From assembly GCA_964624145.1 (NCBI GenBank), contig CAZUXT010000001.1, positions 1-64,000 on the forward strand: a DNA stretch of 64,000 nt, read 5' to 3'. Source of the stretch: WJMT01 sp964624145 (GTDB lineage: Bacteria > Acidobacteriota > Aminicenantia > Aminicenantales > Aminicenantaceae). Under the pieces are notes generated by a model. The model had not been told where the DNA came from, made no database searches, and was given only the letters and a program-made list of their open reading frames with translations. The translations under genes and the position numbers were made by a program. Each line of letters opens with the position of its first letter. The first letter of the stretch is position 1. Of the stretch, positions 18,558 to 28,084 are shown one piece after another.

Positions 18558-21182
18558 ATGAAAAAAAATGTTACTTCTTACTGTATACTCATTCTTTTAA
18601 TCATTTTAAGTCCTTTTTTTCTGAATGCTGAAGAAAAAAACAATCCCCTGCTCCAGTCATGGCCCAAGTATCTCAAACTAAAAAAAGAATCAGAGTTGAG
18701 GCTAAAATGGGTCCAGCTGGGCCCGGTCATGAATGCAGCACGGGTGGAATCTGTCCAGTGCGATCCTTTGAGGCCGGAAACCATGTATGTTGCTTTTGGC
18801 TCGGGAAACCTTTGGAAAACAGAGAACAGCGGGCTCTCCTGGAAACCTATATTTGAAAATCAGTCTGCTTTGGGCATAGGAGATATCGCACTAGCTCCAT
18901 CTGACCCTGACAGGATCTGGCTCGGCTCCGGAGAAAGCCTTAAAAAGGCAAGAAATTTCACCATGCCCGGAACCGGTGTTTTCCGTTCTGATGATGCAGG
19001 AAAAACGTGGCAGAATATGGGACTCCCAGATTCCTTTCATATAGGAGAGATAGCTGTTCATCCCAAAGATAAAAACAGCGTCTTTGTTGCGGTGCTGGGA
19101 CACTTCTGGTCGCCTAATAAAAACCGGGGCCTTTACAGGACTCGTGACGGGGGCGAAACATGGGAGCATGTTCTTTATGTTAACGAGAGGACAGGAGCCA
19201 ATGATGTGGTTATTTCTCCCTCTGACCCGGATATTATCTACGCTTCCATGTGGGAAAATTATCCCGGCATCTGCGGAAAAGACAGCGGGATTTATAAAAG
19301 CGAGGACGGAGGTAAAACATGGGGAAGACTGAGGGGAGGACTCCCTGACGAGCCAAAGACAGGACGGATCGGTCTCGCTGTGTCCTGGTCTGATCCAAAA
19401 AAAGTGTACGCGCTTGTGGACAACCTGAATAAAAAAAGCCATTTGGCCGCAGAAGTCTATAAAACAGCGGATGGAGGTAAAACATGGGGAAGAACACACA
19501 AAGAAGAACTCCTGATTTTTCCGAGAATCGGCTGGTATTTTGCGGACTGCTATGTCAATCCCCTTGACGATGAAGAGATCTATGCTCTCGGCGTCAGAAC
19601 CGCACACAGCACAGACGGAGGCAAAACCTTCCGGCTGCTGGGAGGGGATGTGTATCACTTTTTCCCGAATCAGGCGGAAACCCTTCATCTTGACCACTGT
19701 GAACTATGGATAAATCCTTTGAATCCAAGCCATCTCGTACTGGGTAATGACGGAGGGCTTTATGTGAGTTATGACAAAGGTCATACCTGGATGCATTTCA
19801 ACAATATCCCTTCCGGTGAATTCTATGACATATCGGTAGACAATCAGGACCCTTATCTCGTCTACGGCGGAACTCAGGACGATTCATCCGTATACGGTCC
19901 TTCCAAAGAATGGAAACCCCCATTTGCAGACGGATGGGATTATGTTTGGCTCGATGCATGGGCCGGAGGCGACGGCTGTTACACTGTTCCTGATCCCGAG
20001 TGCCCGGATACCGTCTACTTCTCCAGTCAAAACGGAGCCATCCGACGCAAAAACATGGCCACAGGGCGTTCCATCTCTATAAGACCTAAACTCCCGAAAG
20101 GACATGAAGGCAGCCTTTCCTACAATTTTGTAGCTCCCTATATCATCTCTCCGCACAATCATCAAACAATCTATCATGCAGGAAATTATATCTTTAAAAG
20201 TATGGACAGGGGCCGTTCCTGGGAATTGATCAGTCCTGATTTATCGCTGTCCTCTCAGAAAGGAAAGAAATCCACAGCAGCAGGCGCTATCGCGGAGTCT
20301 CCTTTGGAACCGGGTCTTTTGTATGCCGGAACAGACTTCGGTGCTTTTTGGGTCTCTTATGATGACGGAAAAAGTTGGGAAGAGCATTCCCAGGGCCTTC
20401 CGAACACATATATCAGAAGCATCTGCCCCTCACGTTTCAATAAATCCAGAGTCTATGTGGCCTTAACAGGAATCAATCTGGATGACTTTAACAATTATAT
20501 TTTCGTTTCTGACGATCATGGTCGAAACTGGAAATCATTGTCCTCAAGTCTCCCCAATGAGGTGGCCAATTCCATTCTGGAAGACCCTGTTAACGAAAAC
20601 ATCCTCTATGCGGGTTTATACAGAGGCGTTTATCTGTCAGCAGATAGGGGTCAAACCTGGTCCCTTCTGGGGCCGGAAATGGCGGCAACATGCATATCTG
20701 ACCTGGTCATACAGGAAAAAGAGATGGACCTGGTAGCCGGAACCCACGGCAGAGGAATTTATAAAATGAACGTCACTCCCATACAAGCTGCTTTTCAACA
20801 AGGGAGTCCTCAAGAAAATATTCTCTTCAAAACACCTGTGGCGACACTTCCTTGGTTTAATGACACCCATAACTATCCCAGCCAAAAAACCATGGAAAAG
20901 ATCACCCTAACTTTCTATCTTATAAAGGAAGAGAAGGTCTCTATCGAACTAAAGAATAAAAAAGGAGACGTCATCTGGTCCAGAACACTGGAAGGGAAAA
21001 AAGGCTTCAATCAAATAAGATGGAATCTCGTCACAGAAACCGTGGACAGCCCCTACCCTTACTTTATTCACTATCTGAAATTTCCCAAACCAGGGACCTA
21101 TGACCTCTTTGTGACCGGAAAGGATGTGGCTCTCAAAGGAGAGCTCACCATTGTGGTGCACTCCTCTTTTAGAAAACATTGA
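18558..21182 (+). CDS. Secreted BNR/Asp-box (sortilin-VPS10-like) beta-propeller protein
   Basis: 874 residues with a Sec signal peptide (about 1-25, ending NAEEKN). At least eleven Asp-box motifs of the form SxDxGxTW are spread through residues about 60-720 (SDDAGKTW, TRDGGETW, SEDGGKTW, SMDRGRSW, SYDDGKSW, SADRGQTW and others), predicting one or two large propellers as in the VPS10/sortilin and WD40/YVTN/BNR families. The last 130 residues form a beta-rich tail. Such proteins are common in Aminicenantes/Acidobacteria-like genomes but mostly lack a known substrate; sialidase catalytic residues are not apparent. An AAAGGA ribosome-binding site precedes the ATG. The 3' end overlaps the convergent tspO by 14 nt. 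Confidence 0.8.
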   Translation: MKKNVTSYCILILLIILSPFFLNAEEKNNPLLQSWPKYLKLKKESELRLKWVQLGPVMNAARVESVQCDPLRPETMYVAFGSGNLWKTENSGLSWKPIFENQSALGIGDIALAPSDPDRIWLGSGESLKKARNFTMPGTGVFRSDDAGKTWQNMGLPDSFHIGEIAVHPKDKNSVFVAVLGHFWSPNKNRGLYRTRDGGETWEHVLYVNERTGANDVVISPSDPDIIYASMWENYPGICGKDSGIYKSEDGGKTWGRLRGGLPDEPKTGRIGLAVSWSDPKKVYALVDNLNKKSHLAAEVYKTADGGKTWGRTHKEELLIFPRIGWYFADCYVNPLDDEEIYALGVRTAHSTDGGKTFRLLGGDVYHFFPNQAETLHLDHCELWINPLNPSHLVLGNDGGLYVSYDKGHTWMHFNNIPSGEFYDISVDNQDPYLVYGGTQDDSSVYGPSKEWKPPFADGWDYVWLDAWAGGDGCYTVPDPECPDTVYFSSQNGAIRRKNMATGRSISIRPKLPKGHEGSLSYNFVAPYIISPHNHQTIYHAGNYIFKSMDRGRSWELISPDLSLSSQKGKKSTAAGAIAESPLEPGLLYAGTDFGAFWVSYDDGKSWEEHSQGLPNTYIRSICPSRFNKSRVYVALTGINLDDFNNYIFVSDDHGRNWKSLSSSLPNEVANSILEDPVNENILYAGLYRGVYLSADRGQTWSLLGPEMAATCISDLVIQEKEMDLVAGTHGRGIYKMNVTPIQAAFQQGSPQENILFKTPVATLPWFNDTHNYPSQKTMEKITLTFYLIKEEKVSIELKNKKGDVIWSRTLEGKKGFNQIRWNLVTETVDSPYPYFIHYLKFPKPGTYDLFVTGKDVALKGELTIVVHSSFRKH

Positions 21183-21690
21183 GAGCGGCAAAGGAGAAGT
21201 TGAGTATGGCCGCAAAGCTCACCCATAGAATATACGGGATCTGTATGAGGGAAGCTGTTCTGGAGATGGGATAAAATTTAATGATCATGAATAAAATCGC
21301 AAACCAGAGAAGGACGATCTCTATAAAAGCTATCAAAGTCAGATGAAGGCCGAAGAAAATTACGGACCAGAGGGAATTCAATATCAATTGAATGAAAAAT
21401 AGGATCAAAGCGGTTCTGACTTCTTTTTTATGGGCTCCTTTTTTCCATATCAGGTAGGCAGATATCCCCATCAGCAAATACAAAATGATCCAAACAGGAG
21501 CAAAAAGCCAATCTGGCGGTGTGAATGAAGGTCTTGAAATTTCCTTATACCACGTATTGACGGAGTTTGTTGTAAAGAGGGAGCCCACAATTCCTGCTAT
21601 CTGTGCGATGATGATGAATGACACCAAGAAAAAGGCGTTTCTTAAAAAACCTTTTTTCTCTCTCTCAGGGCTTTTTTGATGGGTGCTCAT
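21169..21690 (-). CDS. tspO: TspO/MBR family membrane protein
   Basis: 173 residues with five membrane helices. Family motifs visible: WYKEISRPSFTPPDWLF after helix 1, PVWIILYLLMGIS in helix 2, and LNSLWSVIFFGLH in helix 3. TspO binds tetrapyrroles and is linked to porphyrin and stress responses. The ATG at 21690 is chosen because GGGAGGA lies 6 nt upstream; the open frame continues further upstream without such support. It starts 26 nt after the secretin gene ends, on the same strand, so it may be read through from the pilus operon. Its end overlaps the convergent BNR gene. Confidence 0.88.
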   Translation of the reverse strand: MSTHQKSPEREKKGFLRNAFFLVSFIIIAQIAGIVGSLFTTNSVNTWYKEISRPSFTPPDWLFAPVWIILYLLMGISAYLIWKKGAHKKEVRTALILFFIQLILNSLWSVIFFGLHLTLIAFIEIVLLWFAILFMIIKFYPISRTASLIQIPYILWVSFAAILNFSFAALNVF

Positions 21691-21715
21691 TTTTAATCCT
21701 CCCTTTTTTTGATTC

Positions 21716-23860
21716 TCACCGGATCGTGACCTGACTGGTGTTTGTTTTAAATTCCAGACTCTCACCAGCCGGACTGTAGCCCGAGAATCCTGATATGGAT
21801 ATCGAACAATCACCTGCAGATACAGGTCTGAAAATAAGCTTTGCCAGAATTCCCGATCCTTTGAATCCGAAAGCCATATCAGGGCTTGAGAATCCGATCG
21901 TACAGAGGCCCGAAGCATTGTCCGTACTTTCCAAAAACGAGGGGTTTTCTCCCATGCTTTGTATGAGATCCCCTTTTCTGACCTCTGTTAATTCCAGGAT
22001 CTGAGAGTCGAACGAAAGATTCAAAGACATGTTCTGGACCTCTTTTTCCGAAGACAAATGAACCACTACCTGAAAAGTCTCTTCCTGAGTCCCCCTGTAC
22101 TCAGCAGGCGAAAGAGTGATCCTGTTGGCATCGGTACTCTGACCTTTTTGTTGAGAGGCATCTGGCCTTCCTGCGGCCGCCTCTCGCTGCTGCAGCATCA
22201 CTTCCCTGGTTGCCTCATGAGACAAACTCGAGGATAAGCCCTTCTCAAGATTCATCCATATAGGCTTGTAATCTTCGTCTCTCAAGGGAATGGAACGAAT
22301 GATATAAGGCGTAATGGTCAACACCACATCCGTTTGCTGGATTTCCTGGTCCGTATTCGAAAACAGACTCCCTATTAAAGGAATGCTCTTTAATCCGGCG
22401 ATTCCCTTCAAGGTCTTGCGTTCTTCATCCTTAAGAAGTCCGGCCAGCAGGTTTGTCTCCCCTTCTTTAAGCCTAATCGTGTTCCTCACTTCCCGGGTTG
22501 AAATAATGGGGAGGTCTCCGTATCCGGTCCCACCCAAGCCCTTGATCTTTACTTCCATTTCAAGGGTGATTTCCTGTTCAAAATGGATCTCGGGCGTTAT
22601 ATTGATCTCTATTCCTACTTTCTCATATTTGTATGAAGTCGTGGGTTGTTGGCTGACTCCTCCCGCAGCAATGGGATAAAAAACGGTCTGAGGGATGGGC
22701 ACCTCATCACCGACGACATACTCTATTTTCTCTCCTTCCACTCCGCGGAGCCTGGGCTGAGCTATGATCTTGGTATCTGCATCAGATTCCAAAAAATGGA
22801 GCATCCCAACGGGAAGGCTGACTTGAAAATTTTCAGCTTTCGAAAAATCAATCTCATCCGCACCGATCCAACCCGTGCTTTCATCTCCTCCGGATGTGAT
22901 GACTTTTCCACCCACAGCATAGGAATCAAGACTGATCCCGAGATTCCTTGTTATTTTCCGTGAGACTTCCATGATTTCCAGGTCAATCATGACCTCGCCT
23001 TTGGGTTTATCCCACAGTTTGATCAGCTTCTCTGCTGTATAAAGCACATCCGGCGTATCCTTTATTGTTATGGAATTCAAGGTCTCATCAATGGATATTT
23101 GCGGAATTTGGGACAATCCACGCAGCATTTGAAGCAGCGGACTCTGTATATTCGCCACTTCAACATTGGAAAGATAAAACGTCCTCACAGCCACAATATC
23201 ATATTTGGCTCTGTTCTGAGGCGTATCCGTGACAACCAACACTGTTTTCTCACCAATGATCCTGAAAAAATTCTGAGACGTAAGACACAGCATATTCAAA
23301 GCCTCCAGAAAACTCATGTCTTCCAGATCAATGGATAAGAGCCTATCGTGAAACTGAGAATCGAACAAGATGTTTACATCCGCATGTTTTCCCAGTGCCA
23401 TAAATATGGAGCGGAGATCTGTCTCCTCTATAAATTTCAGTACTATTTTTTCATCACTGACCTTGAGCTCCACTGGTGGTTTTATTTTTTCCTGCGGGAT
23501 TTTCTCTTGAGGTATCTCTCCTTCGGTCAAAATCTTTGCCTCTTCCAATATCATCCGGTTTACCGGATCATAGGAGAGAGCCTGCCGGTACTCTTCATAG
23601 GCCTGGTCCTTTTGCCCCTGCGCAGCCAAATGCCTCGCCTTATACAGATGCTCATTCCTGGCCGCGGTTTTGGCCCGGAAAAGCGCCAGCCTGTAAACCG
23701 AATTTTGAGGATCCTCCAGCAGGGCCTGCTCATAAAACCGGATAGCTTCATCCCAGCTTTTTGCCATTTCCGCCTTGGTCCCCTCTTTGTAGTACCAGCT
23801 AAAGGTTGCGCAACCCCACAAAATTATGAGAGATAGAACGCATAATATATATTTTTTCAT
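21716..23860 (-). CDS. pilQ: Secretin (PilQ/GspD-like) lipoprotein with TPR-like N-terminus and C-terminal cohesin domain
   Basis: 714 residues. The lipobox LWGC puts the lipidated Cys at 17. A TPR-like segment follows (about 30-110: AIRFYEQALLEDPQNSVYRL). Next come an STN/N-domain region (about 130-270: KHADVNILFDSQF, TLNSITIKDTPDVLYTAEKL) and the secretin core (about 285-530) with LKEGETNLLAGLL and GLKSIPLIGSLFS. After the secretin, residues about 590-714 match a cohesin-type domain (FQVVVHLSSEKEVQNMSLNL, FDSQILELTEV). The secretin forms the outer-membrane pore for the pilus. A cohesin appended to a secretin is uncommon and may bind surface or peptidoglycan-associated partners. The gene overlaps the PilP-like gene by 4 nt. 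Confidence 0.85.
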   Translation of the reverse strand: MKKYILCVLSLIILWGCATFSWYYKEGTKAEMAKSWDEAIRFYEQALLEDPQNSVYRLALFRAKTAARNEHLYKARHLAAQGQKDQAYEEYRQALSYDPVNRMILEEAKILTEGEIPQEKIPQEKIKPPVELKVSDEKIVLKFIEETDLRSIFMALGKHADVNILFDSQFHDRLLSIDLEDMSFLEALNMLCLTSQNFFRIIGEKTVLVVTDTPQNRAKYDIVAVRTFYLSNVEVANIQSPLLQMLRGLSQIPQISIDETLNSITIKDTPDVLYTAEKLIKLWDKPKGEVMIDLEIMEVSRKITRNLGISLDSYAVGGKVITSGGDESTGWIGADEIDFSKAENFQVSLPVGMLHFLESDADTKIIAQPRLRGVEGEKIEYVVGDEVPIPQTVFYPIAAGGVSQQPTTSYKYEKVGIEINITPEIHFEQEITLEMEVKIKGLGGTGYGDLPIISTREVRNTIRLKEGETNLLAGLLKDEERKTLKGIAGLKSIPLIGSLFSNTDQEIQQTDVVLTITPYIIRSIPLRDEDYKPIWMNLEKGLSSSLSHEATREVMLQQREAAAGRPDASQQKGQSTDANRITLSPAEYRGTQEETFQVVVHLSSEKEVQNMSLNLSFDSQILELTEVRKGDLIQSMGENPSFLESTDNASGLCTIGFSSPDMAFGFKGSGILAKLIFRPVSAGDCSISISGFSGYSPAGESLEFKTNTSQVTIR

Positions 23861-24384
23861 TTTTTCTCCCCCTCTAGTTTTAGGACTATTTTTTCCGACT
23901 CCAATCCTTTAACCGTTACTGTGCCTGATGTGATTTCAATGACCTCAATCCCTCCCGGGAGGACATATCCTTTTTCCACAGCTAAAAACTCTCCGTTATA
24001 GAGAATCAAAGCCACCTTTTTTTCCAGAGAAGCGACATATCCCAGATATTTCAGGTTAAAGCCCGGAGTCCCCGGATTCCTTCCCTCTCTCTCATCGATT
24101 TGTGCATCGGACTTTTGGCCCAAACCATTGGCTGGTCTATCTGTACCAGGGATTCCCCTGTTTCCGGAGACAAAAAGACTTTCCTCTCTTCTGCCTGTAA
24201 AAATATTTGTTGCAGGCAGCTTCATTTCTTTTGTTCTTTGTTTGAGCAAATCCATTCGAATGAGTCTCACTTGTTTGCTTTCATCCCTATTTTTTTCCTG
24301 AACTTCGAATGAAAATAAAGGCGCACAGAAAAAGAAAGCAACGAAAACAACAGATGTTGGTGCCCAAATTTTTTTACTTTGCAT
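23857..24384 (-). CDS. pilP: PilP-like type IV pilus alignment protein
   Basis: About 175 residues. The start at 24384 (MQSKKIW) gives a clear N-terminal hydrophobic segment (about 8-26); upstream starts would lie deep inside the preceding gene. The middle is charged and disordered-looking. The C-terminal 70 residues (FNLKYLGYVASLEKKVALIL, then a beta-rich tail) follow the PilP/GspC homology-region pattern. PilP bridges the inner-membrane PilNO complex to the secretin. The ATG overlaps the end of pilO by 11 nt and the stop overlaps the secretin start by 4 nt, so position supports the call more strongly than sequence. Confidence 0.7.
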   Translation of the reverse strand: MQSKKIWAPTSVVFVAFFFCAPLFSFEVQEKNRDESKQVRLIRMDLLKQRTKEMKLPATNIFTGRREESLFVSGNRGIPGTDRPANGLGQKSDAQIDEREGRNPGTPGFNLKYLGYVASLEKKVALILYNGEFLAVEKGYVLPGGIEVIEITSGTVTVKGLESEKIVLKLEGEKK

Positions 24385-24934
24385 AATAAACCGATAAGGA
24401 AAGCCCCAGCCTGACTTTTCCATTTCCTCTCTCAATATCCTCAAAAATAATTTTTTCCACATAGAGGAATTTTTCTAAATTTTCTATTTCAAAGAGAAAT
24501 TTTTTTATCATCAGATAGGAACCCGTGATGCTCAGAGATACGGATATTCTCTGTATGGCTTCCTCCGGATTCTCATGATACTCGTACTTGATATCAGAAG
24601 TCCGTACCCCTGTCTTTTTATATAGTTCATTTAAATCCGACCTGATTTTATGAATACTCCTCTCGCCTTGATAAAAATAAAGGTCATTTAAATATTTGAT
24701 ATCTTTCCCTGCTTGGATCCATCTCTCACACTCTTTCCTTATCTCTGCAACGGATTCAGTTAAATCGGTTAATTCGGCTTCTTTGGAAGAAAGAGCCTGT
24801 TGCAAGCGGGATCGGGTCTTTGTTTGGCCTCCGACGATAACAATATGAAACAAAACCACAAAAAACAAAAAAAGCCCCGTAAAGAAAAGCGTTCTTCGTT
24901 CCTTGAGATTTAAAAGGCTAATGAGTTTTGTCAT
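24374..24934 (-). CDS. pilO: PilO-like type IV pilus inner-membrane protein
   Basis: 186 residues: a short cytoplasmic head, one membrane helix (about 16-35), a coiled coil (about 38-75) and a C-terminal ferredoxin-like domain ending SVSLSITGSYLMIKKFLFEI. This is the PilO architecture. PilO pairs with PilN to align the inner-membrane platform with the secretin. It overlaps pilN upstream by 17 nt and the PilP-like gene downstream by 11 nt. Confidence 0.82.
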   Translation of the reverse strand: MTKLISLLNLKERRTLFFTGLFLFFVVLFHIVIVGGQTKTRSRLQQALSSKEAELTDLTESVAEIRKECERWIQAGKDIKYLNDLYFYQGERSIHKIRSDLNELYKKTGVRTSDIKYEYHENPEEAIQRISVSLSITGSYLMIKKFLFEIENLEKFLYVEKIIFEDIERGNGKVRLGLSLSVYYAK

Positions 24935-25484
24935 AATCCAAAGATATTTCTGATATAAAAGAGCCTGTTTCGCCCTTTCTGTCCCTAATAAGCCTTACGC
25001 CGCTGAAATCCATGGCGTATAAATTGTCAATGAATTGAAACAGAGGATCCAATCCTGTTGAAGCAACTTCCAGTTTGACCTGTGCTTTGAAATCTCCCAT
25101 CTCCACGGGAGATATGGAAGTAATATAACAGCCGTCAGGAAGAGAGTTTTCCAACGCCGTGAACATCTCTGTCCAGGAGAAAGCTTTTTGTGAAATAAGA
25201 TGATTGATAAACTTGACTTTAGAAAGATTTTCCTGAGAAAGCTTATTAACTTGGGTGATATATCTTCTCTCCTCTCTCCTTATATTATTGATTTTATTCT
25301 CAATTCCGGCTAAAGCCGTCTCTATATCCCGGCTGTCATTCCTGCTTTTCCAAAAAACGGTCAGCCCTATGATAATCCATAAAACCGCCACACCTCCTAT
25401 GAAAAAAAACATCGATCGAAACAACCTCTTGTTTCTCAATGGATTCCCGGCGAGATTCAGATTCAATCGTCTCTTTCTTTTCAT
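24918..25484 (-). CDS. pilN: PilN-like type IV pilus inner-membrane protein
   Basis: 188 residues. The N-terminus LNLNLAGNPLRNKRLF is the PilN segment that docks into PilM. One membrane helix (about 24-46), a coiled coil (about 50-90) and a C-terminal alpha/beta domain (WTEMFTALENSLPDGCYITS) complete the fold. PilN links cytoplasmic PilM to periplasmic PilO. It overlaps pilM by 4 nt and pilO by 17 nt. Confidence 0.85.
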   Translation of the reverse strand: MKRKRRLNLNLAGNPLRNKRLFRSMFFFIGGVAVLWIIIGLTVFWKSRNDSRDIETALAGIENKINNIRREERRYITQVNKLSQENLSKVKFINHLISQKAFSWTEMFTALENSLPDGCYITSISPVEMGDFKAQVKLEVASTGLDPLFQFIDNLYAMDFSGVRLIRDRKGETGSFISEISLDYDKTH

Positions 25485-26428
25485 AACAACACACCCAAAA
25501 CAGGAGAAAGTCTGTCCGTCTCCTCCGGATTCAGACCAACATCTAAAGAGGAACCTATTTTATGAAACGAGCATTCAAACTTTTTTTCTGCTTTCTCTAT
25601 AAACCTATCATGTCCTCCCATCCCGCTCCTTATCCAAAATTTCATTTCCCTGCGGTCCAGTCCTTCGGCGGAAAAATTCAGCGTCTTCTCAACTTCCTCA
25701 AAAACATCTTCCATTTTATCCTGAATGCTTCCGGTTCCCCCTGTTTCAAAATCAAACCTTTTCTGTCTGTAAAGAATGAATTCTGAGTCTTTATACAGAG
25801 ATAAAGAAAACGATTCTTTTTCAATATTTAACAGAAAGCAATTTTTTTCAGATCCGGCATCCAGTAAATTGATCAACCCGACAGACGGGGGAACAGCTGT
25901 TCTTACATTGAAACCAAACCGCAGGAAGAACTCTTCATACTCTTTGATTATATTTGTCCTCGTTAGTATAACCACAGCTCTTAATCCTGAATCTTTTGGA
26001 AAAAGGTCATATGAAATCCGTGCGTCTTCAGGAAAAAAAGGCATTCTTTTTTTTATTCTGAAGCGGATGATCTGTTCTCTTTCCCTGGAGCCACCGGGAA
26101 GAGAATCAAAAGAAAAAGTAAATGTCTTTTGCGATAACTCCGGAAAAATCAAAGCGATATCCTTACCGTTCAAGCGCATCTTACGGGCTGCTTTTGAAAA
26201 TTCTTCTTTTAAGACCTCTGGTTCAATAATATTTTTTTCAATAAAAGAGGGCTGAACAACACCTTCAGGGATATCACTCGCATAAAAATCAACAACGCTT
26301 TTTCCCTTTGCTGAAACACGGACTCCACATATACAATGGGAGGAAATAGAAAAACCGGAAAAAAGCTCCGGGGGAGCGGAAAAGAACTCGATAAATTTAT
26401 TCCAAAACAGATTCATTTTCAATTCCAT
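25481..26428 (-). CDS. pilM: PilM-like actin-fold pilus assembly protein
   Basis: 315 residues, cytoplasmic. The pattern GFSISSHCICGVRVS, then LNGKDIALIFPE and a central REQIIRFRIKKRMPF segment are those of PilM/GspL-type actin-like proteins. The nucleotide-binding motifs are weak compared with classical PilM. It is identified mainly from the gene order pilB-pilM-pilN-pilO and from the PilN N-terminus expected to bind it. A second in-frame ATG (MNLFWNK) lies five codons downstream. It is separated from pilB by 36 nt. Confidence 0.75.
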   Translation of the reverse strand: MELKMNLFWNKFIEFFSAPPELFSGFSISSHCICGVRVSAKGKSVVDFYASDIPEGVVQPSFIEKNIIEPEVLKEEFSKAARKMRLNGKDIALIFPELSQKTFTFSFDSLPGGSREREQIIRFRIKKRMPFFPEDARISYDLFPKDSGLRAVVILTRTNIIKEYEEFFLRFGFNVRTAVPPSVGLINLLDAGSEKNCFLLNIEKESFSLSLYKDSEFILYRQKRFDFETGGTGSIQDKMEDVFEEVEKTLNFSAEGLDRREMKFWIRSGMGGHDRFIEKAEKKFECSFHKIGSSLDVGLNPEETDRLSPVLGVLL

Positions 26429-26464
26429 TTGCTCAAGAAAACAGATCTATAATAAATATAAAAT

Positions 26465-28084
26465 TCACTCAACAAAGGTAACCTTATTCAGCTCTTTTAA
26501 GCTGGTTATCCCCTGAAGGACCTTGTCCATACCAACCTGCCTTAAGAATATCATTCCTTCCTGCTTTGCTCTTTTCTTGACCTCTGATAGGGGTTTTTTA
26601 TCCAGAATCATTTCTCTTATCTCATCGGAAAGCTCAAGAAACTCTGCAATGGCTGTCCTTCCTTTGTAACCTGTTAAATGACACTCCTCACATCCCTTCG
26701 CCTCATAAAAAACATAATTTCCGTATTTATCCGGGTCTAATCCTGATTCAATAAGCTTCTCCCTGCTAAGCCTTTCTTTTTGCTTGCACTTTGGGCAGAG
26801 AACTCTCACGAGGCGTTGGGCAAGCACTCCGTTGATTGCGGAAATAAAGCTGTATGGATCCACTTTCATATGAAGAAAGCGCCCTATAACATCAAAGACA
26901 TTGTTGGCATGGACTGTTGTGAAAACCAAATGTCCTGTCAGCGCGGACTGGATGGCTATCTGGGCTGTTTCAGGGTCTCTAATCTCTCCGACCATGATTT
27001 TATCCGGGTCATGCCTTAAAATGGAACGAAGCCCGCGGGCAAAAGTCAGCCCCTTTTTTTCATTGACCGGGATCTGTGTGATTCCATCTATCTGGTATTC
27101 AACGGGGTCTTCGATGGTCACAATCTTGTCCTCAGGGGATTTTATTTCCGTTAATGCCGCATAAAGAGTGGTGGTTTTCCCGCTTCCTGTCGGGCCTGTC
27201 ACGAGCAGCATTCCGTAAGGTTTGACGATATATCGCTTTAATGTATGGAGGATTTCCTTTGAAAATCCCAACATTTCCAGCCTCAGTTCGGAAATGGCTT
27301 CGGTTATCATCTCTTTATCAAGTATTCGTATGACAGCGTCTTCTCCATAAATACTGGGCATGATGGATACTCTGAAATCAATCCCCTTATCCTTTACTTT
27401 AAGCCTGAACTTTCCGTCTTGAGGAACGCGCCGCTCTGCAATATCCAGATCTGACATGACCTTAATACGTGAAATGATAGGCGATTGAAATTTCTTGTCG
27501 ATATGGTCTATGGCTTCGCTGAGAACACCGTCTATCCGGTACTTTATGATCAAGTCATCTTCTTTAGACTCGATATGAACATCGCTGGCTCTTCTTTGAA
27601 CAGCAGTGAATATGATTGAATTGACCAATTTTATTATGGAGCCGTCCTGGTCCGCCAGTTTCTCAGCTGAGATGGCGTCTTCGTCTGTCTGTTCATCTTT
27701 GTCTATGATTTGCACCACATATCCTTCTGTGGCATCCTTTAGTACTTGTAATGCGGCTTCGCTTTTTCTCAGTGCTTCAAAAATCCCCCTTTCTGAAGAG
27801 GCAAATACTTTCACTTTTTTACCCAAAAAAGACTCAATGGAATCTATGACGGATATGTCCGAGGGGTCACTCACCGCGATTTTTACGCTGTTTCCATTTT
27901 CCTCAAAAGGAATAAACTTTGACCTGTACAGAAAATCAACGGGAAAAGACTGAACCAAGTCCCTGTTGATAGATACATCAGAAAGGTCTATATAAGAAAT
28001 TTTATATTTCTCAGCCATTTTTTTTGCTTTGAGCTCCGCATCCTTAAATGACTTATCCTGCTTATCCTGTTCGTTGTTTTTCAT
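26465..28084 (-). CDS. pilB: Type IV pilus extension ATPase PilB/GspE
   Basis: 539 residues. An N-terminal GspE-N domain is followed by the motor domain with Walker A GPTGSGKT near residue 295, the Asp box, Walker B around VGEIRDPETAQIA and the His box GHLVFTTVHANN. A zinc-binding tetracysteine motif, CPKC near 430 and CEEC near 465, is present, as in PilB and GspE. It powers pilin extraction and polymerisation on the platform protein encoded just upstream. No PilT-type retraction ATPase is in the window. Its start codon overlaps the stop codon of pilC by one base (TAATG). Confidence 0.92.
   Translation of the reverse strand: MKNNEQDKQDKSFKDAELKAKKMAEKYKISYIDLSDVSINRDLVQSFPVDFLYRSKFIPFEENGNSVKIAVSDPSDISVIDSIESFLGKKVKVFASSERGIFEALRKSEAALQVLKDATEGYVVQIIDKDEQTDEDAISAEKLADQDGSIIKLVNSIIFTAVQRRASDVHIESKEDDLIIKYRIDGVLSEAIDHIDKKFQSPIISRIKVMSDLDIAERRVPQDGKFRLKVKDKGIDFRVSIMPSIYGEDAVIRILDKEMITEAISELRLEMLGFSKEILHTLKRYIVKPYGMLLVTGPTGSGKTTTLYAALTEIKSPEDKIVTIEDPVEYQIDGITQIPVNEKKGLTFARGLRSILRHDPDKIMVGEIRDPETAQIAIQSALTGHLVFTTVHANNVFDVIGRFLHMKVDPYSFISAINGVLAQRLVRVLCPKCKQKERLSREKLIESGLDPDKYGNYVFYEAKGCEECHLTGYKGRTAIAEFLELSDEIREMILDKKPLSEVKKRAKQEGMIFLRQVGMDKVLQGITSLKELNKVTFVE

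Noticed and set aside
18891..19697. 268-codon minus-strand frame inside the BNR propeller gene
   Set aside because: Antisense to repeated Asp-box codons, which keep the opposite frame open; no ribosome-binding site or recognisable family.
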